Positions 21,382-29,216 of a stretch of DNA of 64,000 nt are shown piece by piece; the stretch's first letter is position 1; each line of letters starts with the position of its first letter. Source of the stretch: CBDFNC01 sp965249895. Lineage in GTDB: Bacteria; Pseudomonadota; Gammaproteobacteria; Enterobacterales; CBDFNC01. The DNA is taken from positions 1-64,000 of the forward strand of contig CBDFNC010000003.1 in the NCBI GenBank assembly GCA_965249895.1, read 5' to 3'. Below the pieces are notes generated by a model that worked only from the letters and a program-made list of their open reading frames with translations, searched no databases and was not told the origin of the DNA. The position numbers were made by a program, and so were the translations under genes.

Positions 21382-21639
21382 AGAACACCTACCGGACTGG
21401 CTAAACAAAGCGTCAATATAAAGATAAGCGATAACGGACCGGGTATTACAGAGGATATGAAACAAACCCTATTCGAACCTTTGGTGACTAAAGAAAAAGA
21501 TTCTGGCACCGGATTAGGGCTAGCCATATGTGAAAAAATGGTCGTAGAGAATAACGGAAATTCACAATCAGTCGTAAAGACACCTGTTTTATATTTTCGT
21601 TTCCCCTGGCTAATAGACTTTACAACTAAGCACCTGTGA
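21382..21639 (+). pseudogene. remnant of a histidine kinase ATPase domain
   Basis: Directly after the ftrA stop, and in the same frame, the sequence continues with a histidine-kinase C-terminus: VNIKISDNGPGITEDMK (N/G1 box), LFEPLVTKE (F box) and GTGLGLAICEKMVVENNG (G2 box). The kinase N-terminus, dimerisation domain and N box are absent, and the tail after the G2 box is not kinase-like. This is a stranded fragment of a deleted kinase gene. It runs into the 3' end of the response regulator on the opposite strand. Confidence 0.8.
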
Positions 21640-22014
21640 GATCTCATCTAACAACTCTTCAGGTTGAAATGGCTTGGGAATAAATCCCGAGGCACCCGCC
21701 TGCTTAGCTTGCTCTACCGCGACCTGCTCTGACTCTCCGGAGATCATAATAAATGGCAGGTCTTGAGTTGCATGATGGCTTCTGATTTCCTTCAACAGAT
21801 CTAGCCCACTCATTCCGGGCATATTCCAGTCACATAAAACCAGGTCGAAGCTGCCAAATTGAATTAGCTTATAAGCATCTTCACCATTGTTTGCCGTTTT
21901 TATTTTCTTGAAGTTGAGCTGCCTTAACAATGCCTGATGCACGGCCAATATAAGCTTGGTATCATCAACCAAAAGCACCTTGATATCTCGCCTTGTCTCT
22001 TCCGTTAAATTCAC
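21610..22014 (-). CDS. CheY-like single-domain response regulator
   Basis: A 134-aa stand-alone receiver domain. Acid pocket VLLVDDTK, phosphorylation site in DLVLCDWNMPGMSG, the Ser of MISGES and the Lys of IPKPFQ are all in place, so it should be phosphorylatable. There is no output domain, so it acts by protein contact, as CheY does. No kinase gene is intact next to it; the kinase fragment at 21382-21639 lies beside its 3' end on the other strand. Confidence 0.88.
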   Translation of the reverse strand: MNLTEETRRDIKVLLVDDTKLILAVHQALLRQLNFKKIKTANNGEDAYKLIQFGSFDLVLCDWNMPGMSGLDLLKEIRSHHATQDLPFIMISGESEQVAVEQAKQAGASGFIPKPFQPEELLDEISQVLSCKVY

Positions 22015-22181
22015 AATATTTTTCCATCCTTTGACTACAGCAGACTAATTATAGATTAATTAATAAAGCTGTTTTTTATTTCTGTTTAAATACATTTCCC
22101 ATCCATAGGCTTTAGCATTATTGCTCCTTTAAATTGAACCCTATAAGCTGGTGAGATATTCCACGGAATCGAGACAAAACA

Positions 22182-22535
22182 ATGGACTATGAACAGGCCA
22201 GAAGCTACTTCTTAAACAAGCCATCGACCTTGGAAGATACGCCCTTTGGTCCTGATGTGCTGGTTTTTAAGGTAAAGGGGAAAATGTTTGCCGCCCTGGC
22301 GGTACAAGATGGCTTAGCCCGTATAAACCTTAAGTGCGATCCGGATGAAGCCCTCGCTCTGAGAGATATATTTCCTTCCGTTTTACCCGGCTACCACATG
22401 AATAAAAAGCATTGGAATACTGTTTTACTGGACGATTCCATCCCCAAAGGTGAAGTACAGAGAATGATAGATAACTCTTTTAAATTAGTAGTGAAAGGGC
22501 TGAGAAAGCTGGAAAGGATTGGCTTGGAAGCTTAG
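22182..22535 (+). CDS. MmcQ/YjbR family protein
   Basis: A 117-aa protein of the YjbR/CyaY-like fold family: MDYEQARSYFLNKPSTLEDTPFG at the start, KGKMFAALA and INLKCDPDEALALRD in the middle and a PGYHMNKKHWNTV segment. The E. coli homologue is described as a possible DNA-binding protein, but the role is unsettled. It is convergent with the Spy-like gene; a hairpin at 22553-22573 separates them. Confidence 0.88.
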   Translation: MDYEQARSYFLNKPSTLEDTPFGPDVLVFKVKGKMFAALAVQDGLARINLKCDPDEALALRDIFPSVLPGYHMNKKHWNTVLLDDSIPKGEVQRMIDNSFKLVVKGLRKLERIGLEA

Positions 22536-22552
22536 TAACTTTTAGGGTTAAA

Positions 22553-22573
22553 GCAGCAGGTTTTTACCTGCCG
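22553..22573. terminator. shared hairpin between convergent genes
   Basis: GCAGGTTTTTACCTGC forms a compact inverted repeat in the 46-bp gap between the yjbR-like and Spy-like stop codons. It could end transcription from both sides, though T runs are short. Confidence 0.5.
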
Positions 22574-22581
22574 CCTGGTTA

Positions 22582-23067
22582 TTAACCTTGCACCATGGAT
22601 TTTTTCATGGCTTTTCTGGCCTGCATTCTTTCCTCGTGTGAGGCCTTTTTCTTGGCCTTAAATTCTATCATGGCCTGCTGTTGCTCTTCCGTAAGTAACT
22701 GATGAATTTGCGCTTTAACCGCAGAACGGATAATGATCATCTGCTCCAGCTGCTCGCCTTTTTGCTTAGCCAGGCTGGCGATCTTAGCGGTATAATCCGC
22801 ATCATCCGGGCTTAGTTCACGTAATGCGTTTCGGTTTACACCGGCACCTTTCAGCTGGTCCAGCTTAGTTTTAGCTTCAGCCTTAATCAGACTAACCTGA
22901 GCTTTTTGATCCTGGGTTAAATTTAATACATACTCAAAAACAAATTCCTGCATTTGCGCATGCTTGTGGCCCCGCTCTCCCTTCATGCCCCCCGGCCCAA
23001 CTGCCATTGCAGTGCCTGCTAAAACCAAACTTGTCGCTGCAACAATGCCTAATACTGTCTTTTTCAT
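22582..23067 (-). CDS. Spy/CpxP family periplasmic protein
   Basis: A 161-aa exported helical protein: signal peptide MKKTVLGIVAATSLVLAGTAMA, then two LTxxQ-type motifs (LNLTQDQKAQV and LLTEEQQQAM) typical of the Spy/CpxP chaperone and stress-sensor family. The C-terminus is rich in Lys, Met and Ala. It probably binds unfolded periplasmic proteins or modulates a Cpx-type sensor. Start chosen at MKKTV, which has GAGGAAAG upstream. Confidence 0.87.
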   Translation of the reverse strand: MKKTVLGIVAATSLVLAGTAMAVGPGGMKGERGHKHAQMQEFVFEYVLNLTQDQKAQVSLIKAEAKTKLDQLKGAGVNRNALRELSPDDADYTAKIASLAKQKGEQLEQMIIIRSAVKAQIHQLLTEEQQQAMIEFKAKKKASHEERMQARKAMKKSMVQG

Positions 23068-23283
23068 AGTCACTTTCCTCTGATTGGGTACAGCTTTAGT
23101 GTGCAAAACAAATGTGCAGGAAATTTGCCCAATGGTGTAAATAATCGTAAAGCTAACGTAAACCTCTCCTTCTAATGAAAACCTTGGTTTCCGCAACTTC
23201 TACAGCCGTATGGATATGCCGAGAATAGGGGACTAAATCAACACCTATACTTACCCATGTCAAAATAGTTAGGGATAAATAAG

Positions 23284-23751
23284 ATGGACAAGCAGGCATT
23301 TCAGGATTTAATTCCCAACAATCACTGTTACGGCTGTGGCCCGGAGAACGATCAGGGGCTGAAAATAAAAAGTGTTTGGTCCAAGACCGATGAATCCGTA
23401 TGCAATTTCACCCCCTCTCCCCACCATAGCGCAGGTCCATTGCAATACTTAAACGGCGGCATTATAGCTACTATCATAGATTGTCATTGCGTCTGTACAG
23501 CTATGGCCAAGGCTTATCAACTGGCAGGGCGTCCGATTGGACAAGGTGAACTTATCTGGTTTGCCACCGGAGCGCTGGAGCTCAGTTATCAGAAACCCGT
23601 CGCTATCGACGAGAGTGTCACCTTAATGGCCCGTATCCTGGAAGCTAAAGAGAAAAAAATAACCCTGCACTGCTCCCTTATTTCCAAGGGGAAGGAATGT
23701 GTATCGGCCAAACTGGTTGCCGTACGCGTACCTAATGAGTGGTTTTCCTAG
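23284..23751 (+). CDS. PaaI-type hotdog-fold thioesterase
   Basis: A 155-aa single hotdog domain. CYGCGPENDQGLKIKS near the start and LNGGIIATIIDCHCVCTAM (central helix with a catalytic Asp position) match the PaaI acyl-CoA thioesterase group. The acyl substrate is not predictable. It lies 100 bp upstream of the HPP gene on the same strand, but the promoter-like region between them suggests separate control. Confidence 0.83.
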   Translation: MDKQAFQDLIPNNHCYGCGPENDQGLKIKSVWSKTDESVCNFTPSPHHSAGPLQYLNGGIIATIIDCHCVCTAMAKAYQLAGRPIGQGELIWFATGALELSYQKPVAIDESVTLMARILEAKEKKITLHCSLISKGKECVSAKLVAVRVPNEWFS

Positions 23752-23773
23752 TATTACCCCATAGTTTCCCGCG

Positions 23774-23828
23774 TTGACAACGGTATACACATCTGTATAC
23801 CATGTGCATGTATACATGAATGGTATAC
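23774..23828 (+). promoter_or_regulatory. promoter with four GTATAC palindromes
   Basis: TTGACA (23774-23779) and TATACC (23796-23801) with a 16-bp spacer form a good promoter for the HPP gene. Four copies of the palindrome GTATAC start at 23783, 23795, 23810 and 23823, covering the spacer, the -10 box and the start region. This looks like an operator cluster for a repressor, although the protein is unknown. Confidence 0.6.
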
Positions 23829-23850
23829 TCATTATGCGGAGTCAATACTG

Positions 23851-24324
23851 ATGAAACCTTTTACCCTGCGTCAACCCGCCCTGCTCGCCGGTTTTGGCGC
23901 TATGGCATGTATCACTCTTCTTGCCAGCTTACAGCTAATAACAAACTCTACTATTTGGCTAATGGCCCCGTTCGGCGCCACTATGGTAATTGCATTCGGT
24001 TTACCCGGCAGCCCGCTGGCTCAGCCTAAAAATATCGTATTGGGTCATACGTTAACGACACTAATTGGCTTGGTTATAGCTTCTTCGTTAGGAGTTAGTC
24101 CGATAACTCTTGGCCTGGCTGTCGGGCTGGCGGTCACCCTAATGATGGTCAGTAAAACAACGCATCCTCCGGCAGGAGCAAACCCATTATTAGTGATGCT
24201 GACCGGGCAGGGATGGGAATTTATCCTGACACCGGTTTTAACTGGGAGCCTGTCCATAGTGTTATTTGCCTGGGTATTTCACAAGCTGGTAAGTAAATCT
24301 GACTACCCCAAGAAACAACTCTAA
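23851..24324 (+). CDS. HPP family membrane protein
   Basis: A 157-aa inner-membrane protein with about four transmembrane segments. The family signature THPPAGANPLL is at about residues 108-118. HPP proteins from cyanobacteria and plants transport nitrite, but bacterial members are largely uncharacterised. The promoter region upstream holds four GTATAC palindromes. It appears monocistronic. Confidence 0.88.
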   Translation: MKPFTLRQPALLAGFGAMACITLLASLQLITNSTIWLMAPFGATMVIAFGLPGSPLAQPKNIVLGHTLTTLIGLVIASSLGVSPITLGLAVGLAVTLMMVSKTTHPPAGANPLLVMLTGQGWEFILTPVLTGSLSIVLFAWVFHKLVSKSDYPKKQL

Positions 24325-24596
24325 TCCGTTAAAACCATCAAAGATTCTGGTGGTTTAGCAATATAACCTCACTTGATAAAATATGGGTTGGGGTTATTCA
24401 GGATTATAACTATGGTAAGAAAATGACCCGTAGTATCGAGTTCTACAGGCATACAAACAGAAAACAAGAGCTGAAGGGAGAAAACGTCCAAGCTAGTTAA
24501 AAATCGTGTCGACACTTATATGGAGGAAATAAATGTCGCCTTCTACTCTGTCAGCCAAAGAGGAGTCAGATAAAAGGTAACCCATAATACGAACAA
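24325..24596. other. intergenic region with no clear gene
   Basis: Between the HPP gene and the CDF transporter. A 15-codon ORF on the plus strand at 24533-24580 has a good GGAGGAAA ribosome-binding site, but nothing else supports it. No terminator with a T run is evident. Confidence 0.35.
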
Positions 24597-25499
24597 TTAG
24601 GCAGTCTTTAGAGACAGGCTAAGCTGAGAGTGATAAGGCAAACTGGACAAGGACTTCTCCAACTCCTGTTGCGCCATATCAACATCCTTCAAGGCAAATC
24701 CAGCCGGGTTTTTCGCCATATCTAACTCAAGTCTTATCATCAGCTCCCTGCCCACTTTACTCACCCCCACAAGGGCGAAGCCAGATTGATAGCGGTTGTT
24801 GATAAACGAAATCTGCTCCCGCACCGTGCAGTTAAGCAGCGGATCTTCAGGGCTCATCATCAACAGCTCACGCAATGCCTCCTTAAACATAAGCCAAGGC
24901 ACTTTAAAAAAATAAAAGGATACTAATAACATCATCACAGGATCAGCATAACTCGCATATTGTGCCCAGGGAGATGCACCGAGCAAGATAGCTAAAGCAA
25001 AGCCAAGGGTGACAGCCAGGCTTAATACACTGTCCATAAACCATTGTTTTGACTCTGCATCGACTAAACCAGATTGCAGGTTTTTCGACTTCTCTTTGAT
25101 CACCCACCAAATGACAAAACAACCTAAAGTATTCAATAAGCCAATAAGCGCAGCCAGCGATACGTTCACTTCCCTGCCTCCGGTCAGAAGTGACATCACG
25201 GCGGAAGAGAATGCATAAAAACACAAAACGAAAATAACCATAGCTTTCAGGGCAATCACCAGCGGCTCTATAAAAGCACGACCGAATGGAAAGTCGGCAT
25301 CATTAGGTTTGGCAATAAATTTGGCAGCAAAAACAGAAAGCAAAGTGAGTAGCATGCTGATCAGTGAATAAAAGCCATCGAAGGCAATCACCAGAGAATC
25401 CATCCATAAACCGAAAGACAAGCAGATGATTGCAAAGCAAAAAGCCAGAAATGCAGACCATATTAACAAGCTTCTTTCTTGCACTGCAGGGGCAGGCAT
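24597..25499 (-). CDS. cation diffusion facilitator family transporter
   Basis: A 300-aa CDF-type metal/proton antiporter with about six membrane segments in the first 210 residues and a short cytoplasmic domain. The first metal-site motif is LVIAFDGFYSL and the second (DSVLSLAVTLG) lies in TM5. The classic HxxxD pairs appear as DGFYS and DSVLS, lacking His, so metal preference may differ from zinc exporters such as FieF. GGAGG precedes the ATG. Confidence 0.85.
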   Translation of the reverse strand: MPAPAVQERSLLIWSAFLAFCFAIICLSFGLWMDSLVIAFDGFYSLISMLLTLLSVFAAKFIAKPNDADFPFGRAFIEPLVIALKAMVIFVLCFYAFSSAVMSLLTGGREVNVSLAALIGLLNTLGCFVIWWVIKEKSKNLQSGLVDAESKQWFMDSVLSLAVTLGFALAILLGASPWAQYASYADPVMMLLVSFYFFKVPWLMFKEALRELLMMSPEDPLLNCTVREQISFINNRYQSGFALVGVSKVGRELMIRLELDMAKNPAGFALKDVDMAQQELEKSLSSLPYHSQLSLSLKTA

Positions 25500-25684
25500 A
25501 AGGCCTCCGTGGATAATAAATACAGCCTTATCCTAGATGGCTAAGCTAATTTTTAGCAAAACAAAAATGGGGAAGTAAACCAGTTTGATTCAGTACAAAA
25601 ATAATAAATCATTAACTTTCAATCAATTACGATTGATAATAGACTGCCAAAATTATTGGCGCTGAGAGATAGTCGAATTTATTT

Positions 25685-26563
25685 CTAGTAGTCAAACAGG
25701 TAATCGGTGATCTGTTCGGAAAGCCAGCCAATACCGGGAGCCGCAGATACTTTAGTGGGAGCTAATAAACAAAACTCTTCCTGTACCAAACCATAGGTGT
25801 GCTTAATCACCTTGAGTTTTTCCTGCCTTAAATGGGGACGGATCAGAGGCTCGGGTAAAACACCCCATGCAGTTTCCTGCAATATGGCGCCTAGCATATA
25901 ATCGAAGCTGGTAAAGCCAATATAACGCCTGGCAATAGGTTTCAGCTCCGGATTCTCTTTCTCATTCATATATGCCAGACACGCTTGCATCTCGTTACGC
26001 AGATCATAATCTTCCACCCGGCGCATTCTTGCCAGAGGATGATCCGCTTTGCAAACTGACATCATACGTATCTTACCCAGGCGGGTGTATTTCAGTTTTG
26101 GGGTTTCATCCAGCTCATAATCGACACCAAAAGCAAAGTCCACCTGCTCACTCTCTACCAGTGAAGGTAGATCGCCACTGGAAGCCAGCACCATATTAAA
26201 GGAAGTCGACGGGTATCGTTTACTCAGCTGTAGTGATAAATCTTGCCAGATCTCATCTGGGATTGAATCATCTCTGGCTATCCAGATTTCTGCTGCAAAT
26301 TCATGTCGAGCCTCGACACAGGTTTGTTTTATCCTGTCCGACGCCGCCAGGATAAACTCGCAATCCTTTAAAATAGCCTTACCGGCTTCGGTCAATATTA
26401 GCTTATTCCCCGTACGCTCAAACAACTGGGTATCCAGCTCTTTTTCCAGCGCTTTTAAAGCCATACTCAAACTGCTTCGATTGTTATTCGTTTGGCGAGC
26501 GACTTCAGACACAGAGCCAAAGGACGCCACCCGACAGAAAACTTCAAGTTGTGAAAAATTCAT
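25685..26563 (-). CDS. LysR family transcriptional regulator
   Basis: A 292-aa LysR-type regulator. The N-terminal winged helix-turn-helix (MNFSQLEVFCRVASFGSVSE then NNRSSLSMALKALEKEL) is followed by a substrate-binding domain of about 200 residues. Target genes are not evident: the upstream neighbour is a DUF3404 sensor fragment on the same strand and the downstream gene is a CDF transporter. The helix-turn-helix has NNNRSS in place of the common SQPAVS. Confidence 0.87.
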   Translation of the reverse strand: MNFSQLEVFCRVASFGSVSEVARQTNNNRSSLSMALKALEKELDTQLFERTGNKLILTEAGKAILKDCEFILAASDRIKQTCVEARHEFAAEIWIARDDSIPDEIWQDLSLQLSKRYPSTSFNMVLASSGDLPSLVESEQVDFAFGVDYELDETPKLKYTRLGKIRMMSVCKADHPLARMRRVEDYDLRNEMQACLAYMNEKENPELKPIARRYIGFTSFDYMLGAILQETAWGVLPEPLIRPHLRQEKLKVIKHTYGLVQEEFCLLAPTKVSAAPGIGWLSEQITDYLFDY

Positions 26564-26631
26564 TATTTACGTAGATCCAAGCCTAGGTTTTACCAGATAT
26601 AAAACAAAGGCTTGCTACTGGCAAGGTGATA

Positions 26632-27597
26632 TTATTCCTGCGGGTGAAGAAACGGAGCACCTAATGCACTGCCCTGTCCGCCAATCTCTGCCAGACGGTT
26701 GCTAATTGCCACCATGGCACTCCAGCGATTTCCACACCAATCCGGTGCTAACAAGGTTGGTTTTCTGGCATGGGCCGAGATCCTATGAAAAACAAACTGC
26801 CGCTCCCTGGCCCTGCGCCGCAAGATTAACCAGCGCTCGGTTCCAATAGCTGTAAAGATAACCATCAGGGCGGTAACAGCCAAATACAGCCAGTTTCGCC
26901 AGTTTTCCGGATTAGAACGCCAACACACGGCGCCTAGCTGCAGGGGACACAGCCTGTCATCCACAGGGGAAAGGTTAAGAGACAAGGATTTGGCTATTGG
27001 TCGCCATTGCTCAGACGAGTAGATCCGATAGCTGTTACCCACCTGAAGCCAGAGTTTCGAGCCCTGTAATATCCAGTGATCTCCGTTGACCAGCCTGGTT
27101 AAGTTGCTATCACTCAATCGCGCCTTACTGATACCTTCGGCAGACTCTCGCAGATGTAAATAGCGGGCTAAGGCCTTTTTATTGTCAGGATATCTATAAA
27201 TATAACGGGCGGCATAACTACCACCTCCAGGATGAAGGGTGGAGCCCTCGGCAAACCAACTTAATGGCAGGGGTTTGTTGTTACATTCAGCCCAGAGAAA
27301 CTGCAGTGGTCGAATGAGGCTTTCAGGTAAACCTTGCTTAGACTGTACACCCTTACAGCTAGTGGCATAACGATACAAGCTTTGCAGCTCAGCGATGGGG
27401 TAGTTCAGTGTTTGCGGGTAGATGGTCGAGGGGTCTAATAACTCCGCTGGTTTTTCCTGCAAAGGGTCGAGAGGCTGAATGTTATAGACCTTTTCCTGCT
27501 TCAGCCGCAAGCTAAATTCAGCATTACTCTGCAGCAATTCACCGGCTGTCGTCGAAGCTGAAACTAGCATAAACAGTAGGATAAGGGGGCTTCTCAT
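26632..27597 (-). CDS. DUF3404 sensor protein lacking the kinase domains (VxrA-like)
   Basis: A 321-aa protein with signal peptide (about 1-18), a periplasmic domain (about 20-235) and one membrane segment (about 237-257). The periplasmic text LPLSWFAEGSTLHPGGGSYA resembles DUF3404, the sensor domain of the Vibrio cell-wall-stress kinase VxrA. After the membrane, RERQFVFHRISAHARKPT looks like the start of a degraded phosphoacceptor helix, but no intact HisKA or any ATPase follows in the remaining 40 residues. So it is either a truncated former kinase or a kinase-free sensor. No VxrB-like regulator is adjacent. Confidence 0.6.
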   Translation of the reverse strand: MRSPLILLFMLVSASTTAGELLQSNAEFSLRLKQEKVYNIQPLDPLQEKPAELLDPSTIYPQTLNYPIAELQSLYRYATSCKGVQSKQGLPESLIRPLQFLWAECNNKPLPLSWFAEGSTLHPGGGSYAARYIYRYPDNKKALARYLHLRESAEGISKARLSDSNLTRLVNGDHWILQGSKLWLQVGNSYRIYSSEQWRPIAKSLSLNLSPVDDRLCPLQLGAVCWRSNPENWRNWLYLAVTALMVIFTAIGTERWLILRRRARERQFVFHRISAHARKPTLLAPDWCGNRWSAMVAISNRLAEIGGQGSALGAPFLHPQE

Positions 27598-27670
27598 GGC
27601 TCTGTCTGATGGATAGATATTCGGTAATACAAACCAACCAATGTCAGGCTGTCATCTGCCAGATAAATGG

Positions 27671-27834
27671 GCGTCTGTTGCCACTTTTAATCGCAAACCA
27701 GCTCAGTTAGCAATGTGCCAATTTGATCAAAATTGGCAGTGTATGGTCAACAGGCGTCTGTTGCCACCTTTAGCCACAAACCAGCTCAGTTAGCAGTGTG
27801 GCGATTTGATCCAAAGGCAATACATGGTCAACAG
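27671..27834. repeat. 83-bp direct tandem duplication of the cheB 3' end
   Basis: Two head-to-tail units, 27671-27753 and 27754-27834, share most of their bases (for example CGTCTGTTGCCAC and AACCAGCTCAGTTAGCA). The right unit contains the last 22 codons of the CheB-like gene plus its stop; the left unit is a diverged, non-coding copy just past the gene. Confidence 0.85.
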
Positions 27835-28348
27835 GAGTCGCCTGTATAGCGGATTCTGGCATTTCCTGGTATTCAGCGCTATCAGGTGATTGTACTATAG
27901 TGACTCCACCTCTATGGTGGACCCGGTTTAAACCAAAGCTGCCGTCGCAATTAGCCCCGGTTAAAATCAGCCCAATCAGCTGCCGCTGATACGCGTCTGC
28001 TGCGCTCTCAAATAACACATCAATAGAAGGCCTGGAATATTGTATATAAGCTTCGATGGATAAACTCAGTGTTCTATCTTGCTCAACCAGCATATGGTAA
28101 TTGGCCGGAGCACAATAAATAACGCCCCCCTCAATCAACAGGCCAGGATGTACGGGTGCGGCAACTAACTGACTGTGCGCTTGCAGGTAACGCTCAAGAA
28201 AGTCATCACTTTGCGCCGGCAAATGTTGCACGATTAACAGCGCAGCGGGAAAATCAGCCGGCAACTTGCCGATGATCCGGGTAAGGGCATCTAATCCACC
28301 CGCCGAGGTCCCGATCACTACGGCTTTAAATGAAAAATTAGCTGCCAT
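27770..28348 (-). CDS. stand-alone CheB-type methylesterase domain
   Basis: A 192-aa CheB catalytic domain without the usual receiver domain. The catalytic Ser is in VIGTSAGGL, the His in IVQHLPAQ, and the Asp in GANCDGSFG, so glutamyl-methylester hydrolysis looks possible. GANCDG replaces the common GMGxDG. Its ATG overlaps the cheR stop as TAATG, so the two are translationally coupled. There is no receptor, CheA or CheW nearby; the neighbouring hybrid kinase is the likely partner. The 3' end is duplicated downstream. Confidence 0.88.
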   Translation of the reverse strand: MAANFSFKAVVIGTSAGGLDALTRIIGKLPADFPAALLIVQHLPAQSDDFLERYLQAHSQLVAAPVHPGLLIEGGVIYCAPANYHMLVEQDRTLSLSIEAYIQYSRPSIDVLFESAADAYQRQLIGLILTGANCDGSFGLNRVHHRGGVTIVQSPDSAEYQEMPESAIQATPVDHVLPLDQIATLLTELVCG

Positions 28349-29181
28349 TATGTCATCGGTAAGCATTTTTTAAAGATACGGTATTTCTGATGGTAGTCCT
28401 CGAAATCAGCTCTGATATCACTGCCGTCCAAGGTTTCCTTATCTCCGAGTATCAGCCAGCCACGATAGATCAGGCTATCTCTGAACTGCTTCAAACAGTG
28501 GTTTTGCAGGGATTTATTAAAATAGATCAGTACATTACGACAAAGCACCAGATGTACTTCGGCAAATGCCGGATCCTCGGTGAGGTTATGATAAGCAAAG
28601 GTCACTTTGTCTTTAAGAAAGTCCTGCAGTTTAATAGAGCCATAGGCCTTAGTGTAATAGTCACTGAGTTCACGCCGACCTCCAGCCGCCTTATAGTTGG
28701 CAGTAAATAGCGCTAATTTATCTTCGTTATAAATGGCTTTTTTTGACGCCAGCAAGGCAGTATCCGAGATATCTGTGGCGTACAAATGCGCCTTATTGAT
28801 CAGGCCTTCTTCGAGCAGCATGATGGCCATTGAATAAACCTCCTCCCCGGTGGCGCAGCCCACATGCCAGATATTGATCCTGGGATAAGTTTTCAGCACT
28901 GGCAATACCTTGTGTCGAATAGTACGAAAGATATCCGGATCACGAAACATCTCCGAAACACGCACCGACAGGCTGTTGAGCAGGCCTTGATAAAACTTGT
29001 CGTCATGAATAACCAGGGGGATCATTTCCGAGATATAACTAAGGTCTGCCAGCTTCATATGCCGCTTTACACAGCGTTTTAATGACGCCCTAGCGTAGTT
29101 GCTAAAATCGACGTCTCTGTGACGCTGCAGGGTTGATAATAATAACTCCAGCTCACTCTCCTCGACAGCAACCTCATCCAT
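28348..29181 (-). CDS. CheR-type protein-glutamate methyltransferase
   Basis: A 277-aa CheR with the small helical N-domain (about 10-75) and the SAM-binding domain: WHVGCATGEEVYSMAIML (motif I, about 104-121), YATDISDTAL, and VLCRNVLIYFNK. It would methylate glutamates on a signalling protein using S-adenosylmethionine. It is encoded between a large hybrid kinase (35 bp upstream) and the overlapping cheB-like gene, so all three are probably one operon. Confidence 0.93.
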   Translation of the reverse strand: MDEVAVEESELELLLSTLQRHRDVDFSNYARASLKRCVKRHMKLADLSYISEMIPLVIHDDKFYQGLLNSLSVRVSEMFRDPDIFRTIRHKVLPVLKTYPRINIWHVGCATGEEVYSMAIMLLEEGLINKAHLYATDISDTALLASKKAIYNEDKLALFTANYKAAGGRRELSDYYTKAYGSIKLQDFLKDKVTFAYHNLTEDPAFAEVHLVLCRNVLIYFNKSLQNHCLKQFRDSLIYRGWLILGDKETLDGSDIRADFEDYHQKYRIFKKCLPMT

Positions 29182-29216
29182 ACTTCCTCCTTGCCTCGAA
29201 TTTTATCGGCTTCGGG

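Noticed and set aside
24533..24580. 15-codon ORF with a good ribosome-binding site
   Set aside because: Too short to support without conservation data; noted only in the gap entry.
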